From positions 126,988 through 160,798 of the forward strand of contig NZ_LMUY01000015.1 in assembly GCF_009765685.1 (NCBI RefSeq): a stretch of 33,811 nt of DNA, given 5' to 3'. The translations under genes were made by a program, and so were the position numbers. The notes under the pieces are model-generated. The model was not told the origin of the DNA, did not search any database, and worked only from the letters and a program-made list of their open reading frames with translations. Below are positions 24,772 to 33,811 of this stretch, in pieces. Source of the stretch: Acidisphaera sp. L21. Its GTDB lineage: Bacteria; Pseudomonadota; Alphaproteobacteria; Acetobacterales; Acetobacteraceae. The stretch's first letter is position 1; each line of letters starts with the position of its first letter.

Positions 24772-26138
24772 GTGCGGCTCTGCATCCGGCGGCGGGAATG
24801 GCTGCTGGTTCTGGCGGTGTCGCTGGGCTGCATCCTGTTCGGCATCTCGACCCTGAAGCCGCAGACCCTGCAGGCCTACGATCAGCCGCTTTACCTCGGC
24901 ATCGCCAGCGACCTGCTGCAAACCGGCACTTACACCAACGGACGATGGGGCGAGGCCGGGAAGCCCGGCGCCTACACCGCACCCTTGTACCCGGCGCTAA
25001 TCGCCGGCGTGGCAGCACTGGACAGCCGCCTGGCATCCTCGGCCGCCTGTGTCCGCGCGGCGCCCTGGCCGGCGATGGCTGCCTGCGGTGACGCCTTGGG
25101 CGCTTTGTTGCCGCTGCAGATCGCGCTGCTCGCCGGCACTCTCGCTTTGGTCTGGCGGTCTACCCTGGCCATCGGCGGTGGGCGCTGGGCGGCCTGGTAC
25201 GCGCTGCTGGCGGCCGGAATCGGCACCACCGAATACGCCGTCTACGCCCGCACCGCGATGACCGAGGCACTGAGCCTGCCGCTCTCCGCCCTGTGCGGCC
25301 TATGGTCGGTCCAGTTGGTGCAGCGCCCGCGCGCAATGCTGGCGGTGGCGCTCGGCATCGGCTTGGGCCTGCTGACCCTGGCGCGGCCCGAATATCTATA
25401 CCTGACGGCCGCCATCGGCATCGTCGGTGTCACCGTCGCGCTATGGGACCGCCGGCTCGGCCTGGCAATGGCCGCGGCCTGCGTCATTGGCGGCGCCACC
25501 ATCGCGCCCTGGTCGCTGCGAAACGAGGCATTGTTCGGCACGGTTGCACCCACATCGGGCTATGCCGGTTTCATCCTCGCCCAGCGCATGGCGTATGAGG
25601 CGATGACCCCCATGGAATGGCTTGCCCAATGGCTCTACGCGTTGCCCGGCTTCGGCCCGGCGGCGGCGCGAATGGCGTTCCCGAACGACGTCGCGCGGCT
25701 GGGCTGGCAGGAACGTCCGGACACGTTCTACATGGTCGGCAACACCACTATGGTGCAGGAACTGGCGGCGAAAGCCCCGAACCCTGCGGATCAGGTGGGC
25801 TACCTCATCCGCACCTATGTCTGGCCGCACCCGTTCCGCTTCGCCGCGGTCACGCTGGTGATGGCGTGGAAGTCGCTGTGGGTGCGTAAGTATTTCAGCA
25901 TCGTGGCCGTGCCGTTCTTCGCCGTGATGCTGTGGCAGGCGATCCGCCGGCGCGACCGGTTGCGTCTGGCCTTCGTGCTGCCGCCGCTTTTCATCGTGGC
26001 CCTGCACGCCGCCACCTCGGTCGCCACCCCGCGCTACAGCCTCATCCTGGTCCCCGCGTATGCCGCCGCCTTTGGCCTGGCCGTCGGGCCCCGGCTCGAA
26101 CGATGGTGGCTGGAACGCCGGTTGCATCGGTTTTTCCC

Positions 26139-26142
<4 letters not shown>
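24772..26142 (+). CDS. polytopic GT-C (GT39-like) membrane glycosyltransferase
   Basis: The protein has about 456 residues and ten to eleven hydrophobic segments. The first luminal loop carries AYDQPLYLGIASDLLQTGTY, an acidic loop as found in ArnT/PMT-type GT-C enzymes that take sugar from a polyprenyl phosphate. The rest matches this class: GTTEYAVYARTAMTEAL, then LTLARPEYLYLTA, WSLRNEALFGTVAPTSG and a C-terminal HAATSVATPRYSLILVPAYA. The GTG at 24772 is the likely start because the frame upstream overlaps the aldolase gene out of frame; there is no good ribosome-binding site, so this end is uncertain. Its TGA overlaps the start of the first ABC ATPase (ATGA). That is an unusual partner for such a protein. 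Confidence 0.8.
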
Positions 26143-27112
<970 letters not shown>

Positions 27113-27116
<4 letters not shown>

Positions 27117-28156
27117 GCATGCTGCTGGAAGCCAACGACCTGACCAAGCATTTCCGCACCCGGTCCGGCCTGGTGCGGGCGGTGGATGGCGTCTCCTTCT
27201 CCCTGGCGCGCGGCGAGACGCTGGCCCTGGTCGGCGAAAGCGGCTGCGGCAAATCCACCACCGCGCGGCTGGTGCTGCGGCTGATCGAACCGACCTCGGG
27301 CGGCGTGACGTTCGAGGGCCAGGACATCACGAACATCCCCAGCGGCGAACTGCGCCGCCTGCGCCGCCGCATGCAGATCGTGTTCCAGGACCCGTTCGCC
27401 TCGCTCAACCCGCGCATGACGGTGGGCGACACGCTGGACGAACCGCTGCTGATCCACGGCTATGGCGACGCCGCCAAGCGCCGGGCACGCGTCACCGAAT
27501 TGCTGGAACTGGTCGGCTTGCCGCCCGAGCATATTCGGCGCTACCCGCACGAGTTCTCCGGCGGCCAACGCCAGCGCATCGGCATCGCCCGCGCGTTGGC
27601 GCTGGAGCCGGCGTTGGTGGTGTGTGACGAACCGGTCTCCGCCCTGGACGTCTCGGTGCAGGCGCAGGTGGTGAACCTGCTCGGCGACCTGCAGCAGCGC
27701 CTCGGCCTATCCTACCTCTTCATCGCCCACGATTTGGCCGTGGTGAAGCACGTGGCGACCCGGGTGGCAGTGATGTATCTCGGCCGCATCGTCGAAACCG
27801 CCAGCCGCGACGCATTGTTCGACCGGCCACTGCACCCGTACACCCGCGCCTTGCTGTCAGCGATCCCGCGCCCCGATCCGGCACAGAAACTCGCCCGCCA
27901 GGTGCCCGGCGGCGATGTGCCCAGCCCGCTGAACCCACCCCCCGGCTGCCACTTCCACACACGCTGCCCCTTCGTGATCGACCGCTGCCGGAGCGAGGTG
28001 CCGATCCTCCGCTCCGTTGAGGCAAGCCATCTGTCCGCCTGCCACCGGGCCGAGGAACTGCCGGACTTCACTGCAGGCGAGGCCCGTCCGATCGCCCCCA
28101 ACGCGGCCAAGCGCTTGGCCCTCTACGCCGAACGCCGGGCCGCCACCGCGGCGTGA
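27113..28156 (+). CDS. dppF: oligopeptide/dipeptide-type ABC transporter ATPase (DppF/OppF-like)
   Basis: This second ATPase of the pair has 347 residues. Walker A is [13 protein letters not shown], the Q-loop [17 protein letters not shown], the signature [15 protein letters not shown], Walker [15 protein letters not shown] and the H-loop [11 protein letters not shown]. The C-terminal extension carries [12 protein letters not shown] and the family's helical tail. The partner normally pairs with DppD to form one dimer with two ATP sites. A 30-residue tail beyond the usual end ([20 protein letters not shown]) is slightly long but in line with some alphaproteobacterial members. The next gene begins 68 bases later with its own ribosome-binding site. 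It may not be part of the same functional unit. Confidence 0.93.
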
Positions 28157-28223
28157 CCCGTCCGGATTGGCCGGGCCACCGAGAGGGGGCTACGGTGCGA
28201 CCAACCGAAAAACGAGGAACGCC

Positions 28224-29402
28224 GTGAGCCTTTTCAGCATCGTTGCCCCCCGGGCCATCCATGTCGGCGGCGGCACCGTCGCCACCATCGCCACCGTGCT
28301 CACCAATCTCGGCCTTTCCCACCCCCTCATCGTCACCGACCCGGTCATGGTCTCCACGGGGCTGCTCAAGCGCTGCACCGACCCGCTGGACGCGGCCGGC
28401 ATCGCCTATATCGTGTTCAGCGAGACCATCCCCGAACCCGAAGACACCATCATCGAGGCCGGTGTCGCCCGCCTGGTCGCCGGCAACCATGACTGCCTGC
28501 TGGCCTTCGGCGGCGGCTCCCCGATCGACACCGCCAAGGCCATGGCCATCCTGGCGCAGCGACCCGGCGCCAAGATGCGCGAGTTCAGAGTCCCCGTTCA
28601 AAACGACACCGCCACCCTGCCGGTGATCGCCATCCCCACCACCGCCGGCACCGGCAGCGAATGCACCCGCTTCACCGTCATCACCGATACCGAGCGGGGC
28701 GAAAAGATGCTCATCGCCGGGATGGCCGCGCTGCCCTTCGCCGCCATCGTCGACTACGAACTCACCTACACCGTCCCACCCCGCACCACCGCCGACACCG
28801 GCGTCGACAGCCTGACGCATGCTTTGGAGGCCTACGTCTCCAAGCGCGCCAACCCCGTCTCCGACGCCTTGGCACTCGGCGCGATGGCCCTCATCGGCGC
28901 CAATCTGCGCACCGCCTACGCTGAACCCCGCAACGCCGCCGCGCGTGAGGGCATGATGCTGGGCGCCACCCAGGCCGGCCTGGCCTTCTCCAACAGTTCG
29001 GTCGCCCTGGTCCACGGCATGTCTCGCCCGATCGGCGCCCGCTTCCACGTGCCGCATGGCCTGTCGAACGCGATGTTGCTGCCCGCCATCACCCGCTTCG
29101 GCCTGCAAGCCGCCCCCGTGCGCTACGCCGCCGCCGCCCGCGCCGCCGGGTTCGCCAAGCCCGGCACCGACGACGCCACCGCCGGCACCGCCCTTTGCCA
29201 CGGCCTGGACGACCTGAACCGCGACCTGAAAGTGCCCACGCCGCAGGCACACGGCATCGCCTGGGAGGAGTGGGAGGCGGCGATGGACACCATGGCCGAC
29301 CAGGCCATCGCCTCCGGCAGCCCCGGCAACAATCCCCGCGTGCCGGATAAGGCGGAGATCGTCGCGCTCTACCGCCAGGTCTTCGCCGGCAGCAATCAAT
29401 AG
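28224..29402 (+). CDS. iron-containing (group III) alcohol dehydrogenase
   Basis: This is an NAD(P)-dependent dehydrogenase with one active-site metal, 392 residues from the GTG at 28224 (GAGG six bases upstream). The nucleotide-binding motif is FGGGSPIDTAKAMA and the substrate-pocket segment is IPTTAGTGSECT. All four metal ligands are in place: Asp195 and His199 in DSLTHALEAY, His264 in LVHGMSRPIG and His278 in HVPHGLSNA. These correspond to Asp196, His200, His263 and His277 of FucO. Relatives act on butanol, 1,3-propanediol, lactaldehyde or methanol. Nothing near it fixes the substrate. The family call is certain. Confidence 0.95.
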   Translation: MSLFSIVAPRAIHVGGGTVATIATVLTNLGLSHPLIVTDPVMVSTGLLKRCTDPLDAAGIAYIVFSETIPEPEDTIIEAGVARLVAGNHDCLLAFGGGSPIDTAKAMAILAQRPGAKMREFRVPVQNDTATLPVIAIPTTAGTGSECTRFTVITDTERGEKMLIAGMAALPFAAIVDYELTYTVPPRTTADTGVDSLTHALEAYVSKRANPVSDALALGAMALIGANLRTAYAEPRNAAAREGMMLGATQAGLAFSNSSVALVHGMSRPIGARFHVPHGLSNAMLLPAITRFGLQAAPVRYAAAARAAGFAKPGTDDATAGTALCHGLDDLNRDLKVPTPQAHGIAWEEWEAAMDTMADQAIASGSPGNNPRVPDKAEIVALYRQVFAGSNQ

Positions 29403-29443
29403 GCGGAACGTTAGGGCGGCCCTTGCGTCATAACCGTTGGGCA

Positions 29444-29458
29444 CGGATGCTGCATCCG
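29444..29458 (+). promoter_or_regulatory. 15-base inverted repeat before the transglutaminase fusion
   Basis: CGGATGC and GCATCCG are perfectly symmetric around a single T, 35 bases upstream of the ATG. The one-base centre makes an RNA hairpin unlikely, so it could be a binding site for a dimeric regulator. It is only one short repeat in a GC-rich region and may be chance. Confidence 0.3.
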
Positions 29459-29493
29459 CGATCTCACGTCATCTCAACGGAGTTTCCTCACCC

Positions 29494-32400
29494 ATGGCGC
29501 TGCACGTGGCCCTCACGCACCGGACCAGTTACCATTACGACCGTCCGGTGCAATTGGGGCCACAGACGATCCGCCTCCGCCCGGCGCCGCATTCCCGCAC
29601 CCCGATCCTCTCCTACTCGCTGGGGATCGAGCCGGCCGGGCACTTCATCAACTGGCAGCAGGATCCGCAGGGCAATTTTCTCGCCCGCGTCGTGTTCCCG
29701 GAGCGGGTGACCGAGTTCGTCGTCACCGTCGATTTGCTGGCCGACATGGCGACCATCAACCCGTTCGACTTCTTCCTGGAGACGGACGCCGAAACCGTCC
29801 CCTTCACCTACGAGCCGGTGCTGAAAACCGAACTCGCCGCCTTCCTGCGCATCGAGCCGCCGGGTCCGTTGCTGGCGGGTCTGCTGGAAACGCTGCGTCC
29901 GGCTGGCGAGCGCACCATCGACTTCCTGGTCCGCGTCAACCAGGCCGTGCGCGACCGCATCGGCTACATCGTGCGCATGGAGCCGGGTGTGTGGTCGCCG
30001 GAACAGACCTTGGGCGAGGCCCAGGGCTCGTGCCGCGACAGTGCCTGGGTGCTGGTGCAGGCCTTCCGCAACCTGGGCTACGCCGCCCGCTTCGTCTCCG
30101 GCTACCTGATCCAGCTGAAGCCCGATATCGTCTCCGTCGAAGGCCCCGCCGGCGCCAGCGAGGACTTCACCGACTTGCACGCCTGGGCGGAGGTCTACCT
30201 ACCCGGCGCCGGCTGGGTCGGCCTCGACGCGACCAGCGGGCTTTTGACAGGGGAGGGACATATCCCCCTGGCCGCCACGCCCGAGCCGCTCTCCGCCGCG
30301 CCGATCTCCGGCATGGTCGAACCGGCCGAAACCACCTTCGGCTTCGAAATGAAGCTGACCCGCGTGGTCGAAACCCCCCGCGTGACCAAGCCCTACGCGC
30401 CCGAGCAATGGGCCGCGATCAAGGCCGCCGGCGACCGCGTCGACACCGCGCTAGAAGCCGGCGACGTCCGGCTCACCATGGGCGGCGAGCCCACCTTCGT
30501 GTCCGACAAAGACCCGGACGGCGCCGAATGGACCATCGACGCCCTCGGCCCGACCAAGCGCCGCGAAGCCGGCCAACTCATTCGCCGCCTGATGGTCCTC
30601 TGGTCCACCGGCGCTGCTCTGCAATACGGTGCAGGCAAACACTACCCGGGCGAACAGACCCCCCGCTGGGCGCTGCACGCCACCTGGCGCCGCGACGGCG
30701 AGCCGATCTGGACCAACCCGGCGCTGCTCATCGACCCCGACACGACCCCCACCGGCGCCGCCACCGCCGAGACGGCCGCGGCATTCGCGCGCGGCCTGGC
30801 CGACACGCTCGGCGTCCCCGCGGCGTGCGCGATGGCCGCCTACGAAGACCAGCCCTACTTCCTGATGCGCGAGGGCCGCCTTCCAGCCAACGTCGTCGCC
30901 GAGGCCAGCCAGGCGCGCGATCCGCAAGAACGCGCCCGCCTGCTCCGCGTCTTCAGCCAGGGCCTCGACGCCGTCGCCGGGTATGTCATGCCCCTCAAGC
31001 GCTTCGGCACCGGCGCGGCCCGGCGTTGGCAAAGCGAGCTGTGGGAGATGCGCGAGGGCAAGATTTTCCTGGTGCAAGGCGACAGTTCGATGGGCGTGCG
31101 CCTGCCGCTCGCCTCGCTTCCATACGTCGACCCGAAGGAGTTGGAGGAGGAGCCGGAGCCCGACCCGATGGCCGCCACCGTCCCGTTCCCTCCGCACGCG
31201 GCACTCCCCGGCCCAGGCCAGCCGACCAGCGCCCGCGGCGTCCGCACGGCGCTGACGGTGCAGGCTCGCGACGGTTTGCTGTTCATCTACATCCCCCCGC
31301 TGCCCAATGCAGAAGACTGGCTCTCCCTCGTCGCCGGCATCGAACGCACTGCCGCCGCCCTGCACCAGGGCGTTGTTCTGGAGGGCTACAAGGCCCCCTA
31401 CGACCGCCGCATGGACGCCTTCTCCGTCACCCCCGACCCCGGTGTCATCGAGGTGAACGTCCACCCCGCCACCAACTGGCCCGAAATCGTCGAGCATACC
31501 GAGCAGCTGTACGAGCAAGCCCGTCAGTGTGGTTTACGCGCCGAGAAATTCATGCTGGACGGCCGCCACGTCGGCACCGGCGGCGGCAACCACGTCGTCA
31601 TGGGCGCCGCCACGCCGGAGGACAGCCCGTTCCTGCGCCGCCCCGACCTGCTGCGCTCGCTGCTCGGCTTCTGGCACAACCATCCCAGCCTTTCCTTCCT
31701 GTTCAGCGGCCTGTTCATCGGCCCCATGAGCCAACACCCCCGCATCGACGAGGCGCGGCAGGATGCGGTGCGTGAACTGGAAATTGCCTTCGCGCAACTG
31801 AAGCGGGAAGGCACCACCCCACCCTGGATCACCGACCGCCTGTTCCGCAACATCCTGGTCGACATGACCGGCAACACGCACCGGACCGAATTCTGCATCG
31901 ACAAGATGTATTCGCCGGATAGCTCCTCCGGCCGGCTGGGGCTGGTGGAATTCCGCGCCTTCGAAATGCCGCCCCACGCCGAAATGGCCGCTGCCCAAAC
32001 GCTGCTGATGCGCACCGCCGTCGCCGCGTTCTGGCAGGTGCCATACGAGCGCCGGCTAATCCGCTGGGGCACCCGTATCCACGACGACTTCATGCTGCCC
32101 CACTACGTCTGGCAGGATTTCCGCGACGCGATGGAGGAACTGACGGTACACGGTGCCGGGTTCGGCGCATCGATGGACCCGGCCTGGTTCGCCCCGCACC
32201 TCGCCTTCCGCTTCCCCGTCATCGGCACCGTCGCGGTGCACGACATGACGCTGGAACTGCGCCACGCGCTCGAACCCTGGCACGCCATGGGCGAGACCCC
32301 TGGCGGCGGCGGCACCGTCCGCTACGTCGATAGCTCGGTCGAGCGGATGCAGGCCCGTGTCACCGGATGGGAGCCGGAGCGGTTCGCGCTCACCTGCAAC

Positions 32401-32754
32401 GGCGTCGCCGTGCCCATGCGGTCCACCGGCATCGCCGGTGAATTCGTCGCCGGCGTCAGGTTCAAGGCCTGGCAACCGTGGAGCGCGCTGCACCCCACCA
32501 TCGCGGCGCAATCGCCCCTGGTGTTCGACGTATATGACCGCTGGAACGGCCGGTCCCTGGGCGGCCTGACGCATCACGTAACCCACCCGGGCGGCCGCTC
32601 CTACGACCGGTTCCCGGTGAACGCCAACGAGGCGGAGGCGCGCCGCCGCTCCCGTTTCCTACCGTTCGGTCATACGCCGGGCCCGATGGAACCACCGGTC
32701 GGCGACGCATCCGCCGAACTGCCACGCACCCTGGATCTCCGCGCCTATGCGTAG
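29494..32754 (+). CDS. transglutaminase-like/DUF2126 fusion protein
   Basis: This protein has 1086 residues from the ATG at 29494 (GGAG 11 bases upstream). The N-terminal half is a bacterial transglutaminase-like domain: LHVALTHRTSYHYDRPVQLG is the family's opening. The triad is Cys180 in GSCRDSAWVLVQ, His229 in DLHAWAEVYLPGAGW and Asp245 in VGLDATSG. The C-terminal two thirds is DUF2126, with MGGEPTFVSDKDPDGAEW, ALQYGAGKHYPGEQTPRWAL and GTGGGNHVVMGA. This domain resembles circularly permuted ATP-grasp proteins. Such fusions usually travel with alpha-E and DUF404/407 genes; none is next to it here. Peptide-bond or isopeptide chemistry on a small peptide is inferred, not shown. There is no signal peptide. 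The architecture is certain. Confidence 0.93.
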   Translation: MALHVALTHRTSYHYDRPVQLGPQTIRLRPAPHSRTPILSYSLGIEPAGHFINWQQDPQGNFLARVVFPERVTEFVVTVDLLADMATINPFDFFLETDAETVPFTYEPVLKTELAAFLRIEPPGPLLAGLLETLRPAGERTIDFLVRVNQAVRDRIGYIVRMEPGVWSPEQTLGEAQGSCRDSAWVLVQAFRNLGYAARFVSGYLIQLKPDIVSVEGPAGASEDFTDLHAWAEVYLPGAGWVGLDATSGLLTGEGHIPLAATPEPLSAAPISGMVEPAETTFGFEMKLTRVVETPRVTKPYAPEQWAAIKAAGDRVDTALEAGDVRLTMGGEPTFVSDKDPDGAEWTIDALGPTKRREAGQLIRRLMVLWSTGAALQYGAGKHYPGEQTPRWALHATWRRDGEPIWTNPALLIDPDTTPTGAATAETAAAFARGLADTLGVPAACAMAAYEDQPYFLMREGRLPANVVAEASQARDPQERARLLRVFSQGLDAVAGYVMPLKRFGTGAARRWQSELWEMREGKIFLVQGDSSMGVRLPLASLPYVDPKELEEEPEPDPMAATVPFPPHAALPGPGQPTSARGVRTALTVQARDGLLFIYIPPLPNAEDWLSLVAGIERTAAALHQGVVLEGYKAPYDRRMDAFSVTPDPGVIEVNVHPATNWPEIVEHTEQLYEQARQCGLRAEKFMLDGRHVGTGGGNHVVMGAATPEDSPFLRRPDLLRSLLGFWHNHPSLSFLFSGLFIGPMSQHPRIDEARQDAVRELEIAFAQLKREGTTPPWITDRLFRNILVDMTGNTHRTEFCIDKMYSPDSSSGRLGLVEFRAFEMPPHAEMAAAQTLLMRTAVAAFWQVPYERRLIRWGTRIHDDFMLPHYVWQDFRDAMEELTVHGAGFGASMDPAWFAPHLAFRFPVIGTVAVHDMTLELRHALEPWHAMGETPGGGGTVRYVDSSVERMQARVTGWEPERFALTCNGVAVPMRSTGIAGEFVAGVRFKAWQPWSALHPTIAAQSPLVFDVYDRWNGRSLGGLTHHVTHPGGRSYDRFPVNANEAEARRRSRFLPFGHTPGPMEPPVGDASAELPRTLDLRAYA

Positions 32755-32768
32755 CTAGATCGGATGCT

Positions 32769-33029
32769 CTAGGAGCGACCTCCTCCAGTCGCACCCCCTG
32801 CCGCACTGGTCATGATGCGGGTGAACATGTCCTGCATCTGGCCGGACATCTGCGGTACGGTGGTAAACCACAGCTTCAGCATCGAATCCGGTGCGAAGCT
32901 TTCGGTCGCCCGCACCGCCTGCTGCTCCAGGCTGGCCATGACGGCGGCCTGCATCGGCTTGACGTCCGGCAGGCCCATGAACGACCGCGCCTCATCCGGC
33001 GTGCAATCGACCTCGATCGTGACTTTCAT
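32769..33029 (-). CDS. DUF6489 family small protein
   Basis: This 86-residue protein starts at the ATG at 33029 with GGAG six bases upstream, four residues inside the longest frame. The family pattern is MKVTIEVDCTPDEARSFMGL, then PDVKPMQ and a C-terminal amphipathic helical part around MSGQMQDMFTRIM. I know it as a widespread alphaproteobacterial protein of unknown function. The sequence is cytosolic in look, with one Cys. The tail (AAGGATGGGRS) is glycine-rich and disordered. It is convergent with the transglutaminase gene and divergent from the crotonase gene over 134 bases. Remembered resemblance is good but not exact. Confidence 0.82.
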   Translation of the reverse strand: MKVTIEVDCTPDEARSFMGLPDVKPMQAAVMASLEQQAVRATESFAPDSMLKLWFTTVPQMSGQMQDMFTRIMTSAAGGATGGGRS

Positions 33030-33109
33030 CGAACTCTCCATCCCCAGTCGCGCATTGTGGAGCGGATCGGCAGTTTGGCAAATCCGGCTGCTGGACCCGG
33101 GCTGCCTCT

Positions 33110-33128
33110 CCAGGGCACCATGCCCTGG
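33110..33128 (+). promoter_or_regulatory. inverted repeat in the crotonase leader
   Basis: CCAGGGCA (33110-33117) pairs perfectly with TGCCCTGG (33121-33128) around CCA, 35 bases upstream of the crotonase ATG. It could be a leader hairpin or an operator for a dimeric regulator. I could not identify a promoter next to it. Confidence 0.4.
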
Positions 33129-33163
33129 CGTGACGCAGCGCCAAACAAAGAAAGGCTAACGCC

Positions 33164-33811
33164 ATGGAGGAGGCTCGCCCGCCGCTTAAGGCGGAGGTGA
33201 TGGAGGGAATCGCCCTCGTCACGTTCAACACACCCGCCCACAACGTCGCCACCGTGGCGCTATGGCAGGAACTGGCTGAGGTTCTGGGCCGATACGCCAC
33301 CGACCCGGCAGTGCGCGTGCTCGTACTCACCGGCGCTGGCCACCACGCCTTCCTCACCGACCCGGCGCCCGTCGAACCCGACGCCCAGCACGCCTACGAC
33401 GCCGCGGCGCAGCAGGGTCACGCTGCATTGGCCGCGTTCAACAAACCCGTCATCGCCCGCGTGCGCGGCGACTGCGTTGGCGGCGGCCTGGCGCTTCTGC
33501 TGCATGCCGACGTGGTGGTGGCGGCGGAGGATAGCAGCTTTGCCTTCCCAGCCGCACGCTGGGGCGCCGCCTATCCACCCGACTCCGTCGCGGCACTTGC
33601 CCGTCTGATCGGCCCGCAGCAAGCCAAGCGCCTCCTGCTGTCGGGCGCCCGGGTCGATCCACCGGAGGCCCTGCGCATCGGGCTGGTATCGATGGTCGTG
33701 GCGGATGCGGACCTGTCCGAAACCGTGGTCGACCTGGCCCGCGCCATTGCCGATAACGGCCCGCTCGCCGTGGCCGCCGGCAAGTGTATGGTGAACGGCA
33801 TGGGGGACCCG
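33164..33811 (+). CDS. enoyl-CoA hydratase/isomerase (crotonase) family protein, 3' end outside window
   Basis: The frame is open from the ATG at 33164 to the window end, giving 216 residues of an expected 250-270. AAAGG lies nine bases upstream. The crotonase fold is clear: GIALVTFNTPAHNVATVALW, then VRVLVLTGAGHHAF, NKPVIARVRGDCVGGGLALLLHADVVVA and LIGPQQAKRLLLSGARVD. One oxyanion-hole residue is in CVGGGLAL. The usual AGxD after the first oxyanion site is replaced by FLTDPAP. The two Glu residues that catalyse hydration in enoyl-CoA hydratases are not at their places (FPAARWGAAYPPDSVAALA instead of PEIxLGxxPGxGGT). It may therefore be another crotonase activity, or inactive. The family is sure, the reaction open. 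Confidence 0.9.
   Translation, partial: MEEARPPLKAEVMEGIALVTFNTPAHNVATVALWQELAEVLGRYATDPAVRVLVLTGAGHHAFLTDPAPVEPDAQHAYDAAAQQGHAALAAFNKPVIARVRGDCVGGGLALLLHADVVVAAEDSSFAFPAARWGAAYPPDSVAALARLIGPQQAKRLLLSGARVDPPEALRIGLVSMVVADADLSETVVDLARAIADNGPLAVAAGKCMVNGMGDP

Noticed and set aside
28068-29444. Long minus-strand frame opposite the iron-type alcohol dehydrogenase (458 codons)
   Set aside because: The translation is a Gly/Val/Asp/His-rich shadow. The plus strand holds a complete enzyme with all metal ligands.

Overview
The window is very GC-rich, with dense, short-spaced genes, many GTG/TTG starts and repeated 4-base stop/start overlaps. The gene content is alphaproteobacterial: a CtrA-like winged helix, a DUF6489 protein, a form-II CoxL-type oxidase and a transglutaminase/DUF2126 fusion. 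My inference is a Rhodospirillales bacterium, probably Acetobacteraceae. This rests on remembered family distribution, not on a search. I see no tRNA, rRNA, CRISPR array, insertion sequence or phage gene, and no stretch of more than about 215 bases between genes.

Layout. 1-2879 (+): the end of an alpha/beta hydrolase coupled to a molybdenum hydroxylase large subunit. 8417-2854 (-): a tightly packed six-gene cluster of a DUF2064 transferase, a GT-C membrane glycosyltransferase, a radical SAM/SPASM enzyme, a DPM1-like GT2, a secreted DUF2147 protein and a GT4 glycosyltransferase. 8614-10917 (+): a small unknown ORF and a PAS/PAS hybrid histidine kinase. 12860-10967 (-): a receiver-less CtrA-like DNA-binding protein, a CDF metal exporter and a PduO-type cobalamin adenosyltransferase. 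13015-15571 (+): htpG behind a heat-shock-type promoter, then a secreted DUF4142 protein. 16275-15652 (-): a glutathione transferase, divergent from 16412-18901 (+), an aldehyde dehydrogenase and an aldo/keto reductase. 19669-18947 (-) and 19729-21359 (+): an Asp/Glu-racemase-like enzyme divergent from an RraA-type aldolase and a 2-hydroxyacid dehydrogenase. 21554-23876 (+): two adjacent genes I cannot assign. 23936-28156 (+): a class II aldolase-like protein, a membrane glycosyltransferase and two oligopeptide-type ABC ATPases. 28224-32754 (+): an iron-type alcohol dehydrogenase and a 1086-residue transglutaminase/DUF2126 fusion. 33029-32769 (-): DUF6489. 33164 onward (+): a crotonase cut by the window end.

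Working together. The minus-strand glycan cluster is the best candidate for an undescribed pathway. DUF2064 and GT2 could activate a sugar and load it on a polyprenyl phosphate, the GT-C enzyme could use that donor outside the membrane, and the radical SAM enzyme could modify a sugar or acceptor. Several other blocks look like small-molecule catabolism of aldehydes, hydroxy acids and acyl-CoA. The pair at 21554-23876 is the clearest stretch of unknown function.
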